This document shows positions 58,400 to 64,000 of a DNA stretch of 64,000 nt, one piece after another. The first letter of the stretch is position 1; every line of letters begins with the position of its first letter. The notes below the pieces were generated by a model. The model saw only the letters and a list, made by a program, of their open reading frames with translations, was not told the DNA's origin and ran no database searches. Position numbers and translations under genes: made by a program. This DNA is from Paratinospora sagittata (lineage: Eukaryota; Streptophyta; Magnoliopsida; Ranunculales; Menispermaceae), in contig CM069598.1 of the NCBI GenBank assembly GCA_035771175.1, positions 4,920,194-4,984,193 of the forward strand, written 5' to 3'.

Positions 58400-60290
58400 T
58401 GATACATAAAAAAATTAAAAAGAGAGATTTTTTTTTCTTGAAATACCTTTTTCTTGCTGTAACTTCTATCTTGTCAGGCATTTTCTCTTCCTTTTTCTTA
58501 TTTGGGATTTTTTTTTTTTTTTCAATCAAATTGTACAAGAGGTTCTGATTGATTGATTTACTGGTATTGAACTTTTGTGGATGCTCATCTGTGGTCCTTT
58601 CAAATGAATTACCAAAGACTTGATTCATTTTCCATGTAAAACTATCTTTTCTACAAGCTCAAGGCTTCATCCTCACATGAAATCAATGGTCCTGAAAGCT
58701 TTAATGAGTTTCTTCTGAAACCACTTGATAAGAAGCTGGCCAATCATATTAATTCCAGCTATCTATACAACTTTCTGCATAGAAAGTGAAACATGTAATA
58801 ATGTTCAATCACAAAACCACTTTTCTCTTTTATCCATTTTTTTGTTTTGGAAGGTCTCTAATCATTAAACTGTTTGCAAGCAGAAAAAAATGGACTGAAG
58901 AATAATCTCTATCATTGGAATTTTGAAACAGCAGGACCCTGCAGATAAGTTAGAAATTGAATGGGAATGAGATAGCTCATGAGAAGATTAAGTTGTTTCT
59001 TTGTTCTCCGAGTAATTATTCGGATTCGAGATACATGTCGAATGTCTAATACTGCGGAAAAAAAAAAAAAAAAAACAGTCTCTTGCTTGGAAACTAGAAC
59101 ACAAAGCAAGTATGGTTCTAGGAGAGCTTTCAAAGATTAAGAGAATAGGAGAAGAGAAGAGAGGAATGCATTCCAACAAAATGGATTTCAAAAAGGAAAC
59201 AAAGGACTAAAAAATGATAATATATCCAAACAGAATTGGGCAGCAAAGCCACAGAAGTATCATATGTTAATCCTTAAATTAGAAACAGAGACTTTAACTC
59301 TTTCCCTCTGCGATACTTTGAAAAGGCGAAAATTATTTGTACCAAGCTACAAAATAATAGAACAAAAGAACCATATATGAGCTTATATATTTGACATCAC
59401 CAAAGGTTCACATAATCATTCATATGGCAAAAAACAAGAGTTTGTTTGAGTAGCATTTAAGTTTTTTCCTGTGAGTGAGAATAATAATCAGAAAATTCTG
59501 AACTCATGAAGTCAAATTAAAAGATGATTTTCTTTCACTTTACTGTTGGTAATTTGGAAAAGATAAGTGACATTGAATTACATTTCGTGTAGATTTTCAA
59601 TTTGAAATTCGACTATAAGTATGCCCTATAGTTTCTGAAGTCAAGCAAATAATATTGTTGTCATATAACAAGAAGCAAAAGTATGCTAAAGCCGAAAAGA
59701 AGAAAAATAGAGATCAAGACCAAGATATTTGTAAATGAAAGCATAGATTTTCCATCTCTTGGCAGGCATCATAGGGAGAAAGATTCATGGTATTTGTTCT
59801 CACTGTCATGTCTATGAACACAATTGGTCATGTTATGAGAGACAATGTTCAACCCGAAATGCTTCTTTTCATGATAAAGTGAATAGGAGAATTTAGCAGA
59901 GGAATGAAAGCAAGCAAACCAAAACAAAAAAGAACAAGATATACTTTCTAAGGAGAATGATAAGAGTGGATTTAGATGACCTTAGTATTCCGACTTAAGC
60001 ATGGACAAAAGAAAGAGCTTCCTTAAATAAATAGAGCAGAGGATTAATAACAGTAAGCAACAAAAGGAACATATGGAGAACATGAAACGATGGTCACATA
60101 TATACCAACTGCAATTATATGAGAACAACGATAGAGTAACACAAATAAGTTGCATTCCTCTATGCTTAAGATTATTCCAACATAGAAAGAAAGAAAGAAA
60201 GAAACACATAACTATGCAATACATTGCTAATTACTACTACTGTTATTTTATTCTACTAAAGTCACCTAATTTATCATCAATCCACATGGT
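58400..60290. other. Intergenic between RNA-binding and C2 protein genes
   Basis: No gene supported. A- and T-rich, with a (GAAA)n microsatellite at about 60,188-60,205. The right end is the 3' flank of the C2 gene. Confidence 0.45.
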
Positions 60291-61526
60291 TCAGAAGAAA
60301 GCTCTACTTCCATAAAACACTTTTGAGCCATTCGCCTTTGATGCTTGTGACTTCTGATCAGAACTCGAATTGGTATTCTCGGAATCCTTGGTTCTATTCT
60401 CGACATCCATTGGAAGCTTCATCTTTGCCAATGCTTCTGTAAATTGCTGCATACTTTTCTTGTATATATCTACTATCTCCTGCTGCATCACTTCCTGTTC
60501 TGCTTCAATACTCACTTTTAAAACAGATTGTCCAAATCTTTTACTCGGTGCTATGCTTGAAGAGTCACTCTCTGCCTCGGTGCTATCTCCATCCTTATCT
60601 TTTCTAGGCGAAACAAGGTCAAGATTTGAAGCCCCTGGAGGAGTATTACAAGATTGAGAACTAATAGTGTTTGAAGCAGAAGGAGACCCATTAGTCAAAG
60701 CACTAACGGATTCGAAACTAGATGCCGAGAAACTTTCCACAACTTTAACACCTAAATCTGAATTGAGATGATCATCAGCATTTGAAGTGTTCAAGCACTC
60801 TGTGGTCTTAGAGTCCAAAGAGTTACACGGGATTCCAAAATACTCCGAGACCATCTTCTGGTTTTCGTTTACAATCTCTGGGTCGGGAAATTCAATCTTA
60901 TCATAGTCGCTTGGAACCGAATCGGGTATTTCTGAATCCGGCAACTCGGTGTGTGATTGATGTGGCCGAGGAATTGCCAAAACTTCAGGCATGGATCCAT
61001 TGTAAGAAAGCGATAGTTGCACGAACCCGGCAGGAGAATGGAACAAATCGTTGGACGAAAGAGAAAATTCTTGTGACAATTTCCCATTTCCTACAAGGAC
61101 ATCCAACAAAGGTACCAATGCAAAACCAAGCAACTGGTCTTGAAGATAGTTCTTAACCCTACTTAGCATCCATATCTCGCACTTAACGGAGGATTCTAGG
61201 GTTCGAACATTGAGCTGGAGATTCTCGTTGAAGACCGGATTCTTCCCTCCACCATTAATGATTTTAGTGGAAACAGTATCAGCTGGATCACTGGTCAGGG
61301 AAACCTTGGCATAAACATCTTGCTTATGGTATATGCAAATGTTGTGAATATCTCTAGCTTGGTGTATATAAACCTCAAGAACACCAATAAAATCACCTGA
61401 CTCCCCTGCTTCCTTTCTATGGAACCCAACATCACCTGATGAAATGCTAGATTTCTTAATATTCTCAGGCTCCAGAACAACTAAAGATTGCTTCAATGGT
61501 GAGACAACAGATTGATGAGCATCCAT
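60291..61526 (-). CDS. C2 domain-containing protein (plant CaLB-type)
   Basis: Probable phospholipid-binding protein. Single coding exon, 411 residues. C2 domain at about residues 47-155: FIGVLEVYIHQARDIHNI, YAKVSLTSDP, TKIINGGGKNPVFNENLQL and LLGFALVPLLDVL. The calcium loops keep only part of the usual Asp set, so calcium dependence is uncertain. A Pro/Ser-rich acidic disordered middle follows, then a helical C-terminal motif EAEQEVMQQEIVDIYKKSMQ and FTEALAKMKLPMD, characteristic of a conserved plant family resembling At1g50570. The start at 61,526 is chosen over the upstream in-frame ATG at 61,541 because homologues begin MDxH-like; this is a judgement. Confidence 0.92.
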   Translation of the reverse strand: MDAHQSVVSPLKQSLVVLEPENIKKSSISSGDVGFHRKEAGESGDFIGVLEVYIHQARDIHNICIYHKQDVYAKVSLTSDPADTVSTKIINGGGKNPVFNENLQLNVRTLESSVKCEIWMLSRVKNYLQDQLLGFALVPLLDVLVGNGKLSQEFSLSSNDLFHSPAGFVQLSLSYNGSMPEVLAIPRPHQSHTELPDSEIPDSVPSDYDKIEFPDPEIVNENQKMVSEYFGIPCNSLDSKTTECLNTSNADDHLNSDLGVKVVESFSASSFESVSALTNGSPSASNTISSQSCNTPPGASNLDLVSPRKDKDGDSTEAESDSSSIAPSKRFGQSVLKVSIEAEQEVMQQEIVDIYKKSMQQFTEALAKMKLPMDVENRTKDSENTNSSSDQKSQASKANGSKVFYGSRAFF

Positions 61527-63632
61527 GATCACAAAAAACACTAAACAACAAGAACAAAAGACTGTGATTCTTGAACAGTAACTCCAAACTCAAACCCTAA
61601 GTTTGGGATTTGGGATCAGAACTTCAAGATTCAAAGCCAAACAGCAAGTTTATACACTTGAAACTTGAAAAGGGCAAAAACATAAAGTACCGAATAAATC
61701 AACAAAATTCTAAATACCCAGAACCCAAATCCCTAAAAGAAGTGAAACCCAGATCCCAGACTGCAAAACTACAGCTTGTAAACACATATAAACAGATGTG
61801 AACAGAACCAGATAAAGTGCCCACTTTTTCTACTTTTCTTTAATGAAGCACTAGAAGAAACAAATTAAAAAAAAAAAGAAGAAAAAGGGTAAGCGATCAG
61901 ATCGTGTCACAGACTTCAAGGAAGAACCCAGAAATCGAAACGTTAGAGGCTTTCAAAACAAAAAAAAAAACAAAAAAAAGCATAAAGACAAAAGTAAAGG
62001 GCAAAAGAAGTACAAGAAAAACCCAGAAGAAGGGGGTGATGAATTTGGCCTCTACTCCTAGCTGTGGAACAGGAGTCAAACCAAACTTCGGTAGAACTAG
62101 AATCTTTAGCAGATTGTCCAAAATTGACGACGCCCCAGTTCGATTATCGAGGCTTTCGAGCTAAGAACATCAATTAAAACAAGTAAACAAAATCTAGAAG
62201 TAAACAGCCAAATTCCACCTGGTTGAACTCTGCCCAGTTGTAACTCTGAACTGAAAGCTCTGTTTTTGGGGCAACTTGCGGGTATTTAGCAATTTAGCAG
62301 ATTCTTTATTTATTTATTTAAGGGGTAAGGCAGATTTTTTAAATGTTTTTGAAGGGTGTTCTTTCTTTCTGTCACTGTTGATAAATTTATTGAAAAAGCA
62401 AGTTGTCCATGTCCTTAAAAATCTACGGATCTTATGTGTCACTAAGTTCAGTTTATTACTTCTTTTTTCTTTCCTTTTGCCCTTTTTAGTAAGTTCAGTA
62501 ACTGTAAAAACGGTCAATTTAACGGTGAAACCCCTTGAAGATTATCATTCCTGGTTTCATTTAGTTGTGTGATATTAATTAGTTCCTTCCAAAGGACTTT
62601 TTCTAGTTCATAATTACCCTTAAAAACCCATGGAATCGTAAGTCAAATGGCTGAATCGTTAAGTTGGTAGAGGTCAGATTGAGGTGACAATCTTCCCTCC
62701 ATTTAATTAATGCTTTAGTACGTGTAATGTACATCGATAAATGTCATCAATGAATGAACACAAGAGACCCGAACTAATCTATAATTACACCCCAAGGAGT
62801 CCTATATTCCAAATGACTTCACTAAAGGTGGAGGAAAATGCTTTAGCATTTATTTATTTTTAAGAATTATGGCATTTTAATTACAAGTAGTTCATGAGTT
62901 CAATGAAGTAAAGTGCCAACGATTTTGTTAATTTAGTTCTCTTTTGTTATTTTATAGGTTAGTTTTTTTATTGTTTTCGTGTTAAGAGAGATACGCCCTT
63001 CTTTTTATCAAAGTTTGTCTATTATTATGGGTTTATGCCTTTTACTGTTAGAGCTTCATCTTATTGTTATTAGAGTTTCTTACGGGTCTTTTGATTTATA
63101 GTTGCGTGTATAAAATATTTTAGTATGTAATTATATCAATTGGTAGGATGTTCAGATTTTTCTATTAATGAAATGAAAACTTTGACCAAAAAAATATATA
63201 TATATTTGCAACCTTTGAAAAGAAAAATTACAAGAAGATTATTTTTGACGACCGCCATTTCAACCCCAATTTTTTCTTATCTTTCTCCGCCTACTAAATT
63301 CACTTCACCCAAAATTTCATTACTATTCTTACCCCACAAAAATACCAAAAACACGTAAACTATCCTTACCCTCACAACTCTTCATTCTCTCATTCCCAAC
63401 GTCTTCTTCTCCCTCCCACCATCTTCTTCTTACTAAAACCCTAGCCACCAACTTTAAAATCACAGGTTTTCCACCATTTTCATCCCCCTCTCTTCAAAAC
63501 TCTAAAACCCACCGCCATTTTCCCTCCTTCCAAGAGACCAAAACGTCACTTCTTCTTCTTCTTCGAAAGATTTCGATAAGAAACACATATTTTTATCCTT
63601 TTTTGTAGTTTTCATGCATTTTTATTCATTAA
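61527..63632. other. Leader and upstream region of the C2 gene, then intergenic DNA
   Basis: 61,527-62,260 is probably leader and promoter of the C2 gene (minus strand). 62,620-62,730 looks like a degraded tRNA-type SINE (tggctgaatcgttaagttgg). After 63,360 a C/T-rich stretch with ctaaaaccctag resembles a plus-strand leader. Confidence 0.4.
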
Positions 63633-63679
63633 ATGGAGAAATTAAAGAAGGAAGAAGACGAAGAAGATAATGGTGGTCG
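63633..63679 (+). CDS. Possible first coding exon of a gene running off the right edge
   Basis: ATG in front of MEKLKKEEDEEDNGG, ending at a good donor (gtcg/gtaagt), preceded by a pyrimidine-rich leader containing an accctag motif. No downstream exon is recognisable within the last 320 bp, which are AT-rich. Weak support: it is short and low complexity. Confidence 0.25.
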
Positions 63680-64000
63680 GTAAGTTTCCTAGGTGGGCAC
63701 AGAGAGAAATGATAAAATAGTTGCTTTTTGTCAAATGACAGGAGGGTAATTTAGAAAATAATTTTTTCTGATTTTATGGGGTTATGATAGTAGTTAAGAG
63801 GGGTTCAAATAGCAGCAGCCCTCTTAATTTTTTAGGTAAGTATTTTTATTTTTTTTCTAACTCAAATTAAAATAAATTAAGGTATAATTTATACCAAAAT
63901 AAGCAAAAAAATATAAAATAAGATAGGATATGATTATTTTTATGGGGTTGGATAGGATAAGATAAGATTAAACAATTAAAAAAAATAAAAATAAAAATTT

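Overview
The window is nuclear DNA of a flowering plant, most likely a eudicot. It is AT-rich, its genes have introns, it carries typical plant families (group I WRKY factors, a FRIGIDA-like protein, NPH3/BTB, PPR, an hnRNP-like RNA-binding protein, a C2 protein), and it has many transposon remnants. I cannot name the species from sequence alone.

Layout. Positions 1-27,200 hold two tandem group I WRKY genes, both on the minus strand. The right-hand gene (17,853-27,179) is complete: six exons, two WRKY domains, and an N-terminal serine-proline cluster. The left-hand gene (12-14,199, running off the left edge) is unusual. Its exons join in consistent splice phase into one frame that carries three N-type WRKY domains and then a C-type domain whose heptapeptide is WQKYGRK instead of WRKYGQK. 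It seems to have lost the serine-proline exon. Its 11.4-kb second intron is a nest of transposons: an RTE-like LINE broken by a Ty3/gypsy chromovirus (5-bp target duplication CATAC) and by an hAT-like element (8-bp duplication CTTAAACC), with an hAT-type MITE beside it.

Positions 31,196-35,758 hold a FRIGIDA-like gene (minus strand, three exons). Positions 36,350-42,030 are transposon territory: a pair of 411-bp units with internal inverted symmetry, a 5'-truncated chromovirus, and a Helitron-like element. A decayed P-class PPR gene follows (43.6-44.45 kb). Next comes a box C/D snoRNA gene (45,242-45,334, minus strand) whose two guides match 25S and 5.8S rRNA; its promoter region carries site II motifs, a telo-box and a TATA box. 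A deleted 5S rRNA copy lies at 47.15 kb.

The right third is gene-rich. It contains an NPH3/BTB gene (48,070-50,391, plus), a convergent intronless PLS-class PPR gene (50,734-52,092, minus), a two-RRM glycine-rich RNA-binding protein (55,986-57,527, plus) with 5' and 3' UTR introns, and a C2-domain protein (60,291-61,526, minus). The last 1.7 kb holds at most a possible first exon.

The genes are not an operon or pathway. The WRKY pair reflects tandem duplication followed by divergence of one copy through exon duplication, and that copy is the most interesting object in the window.
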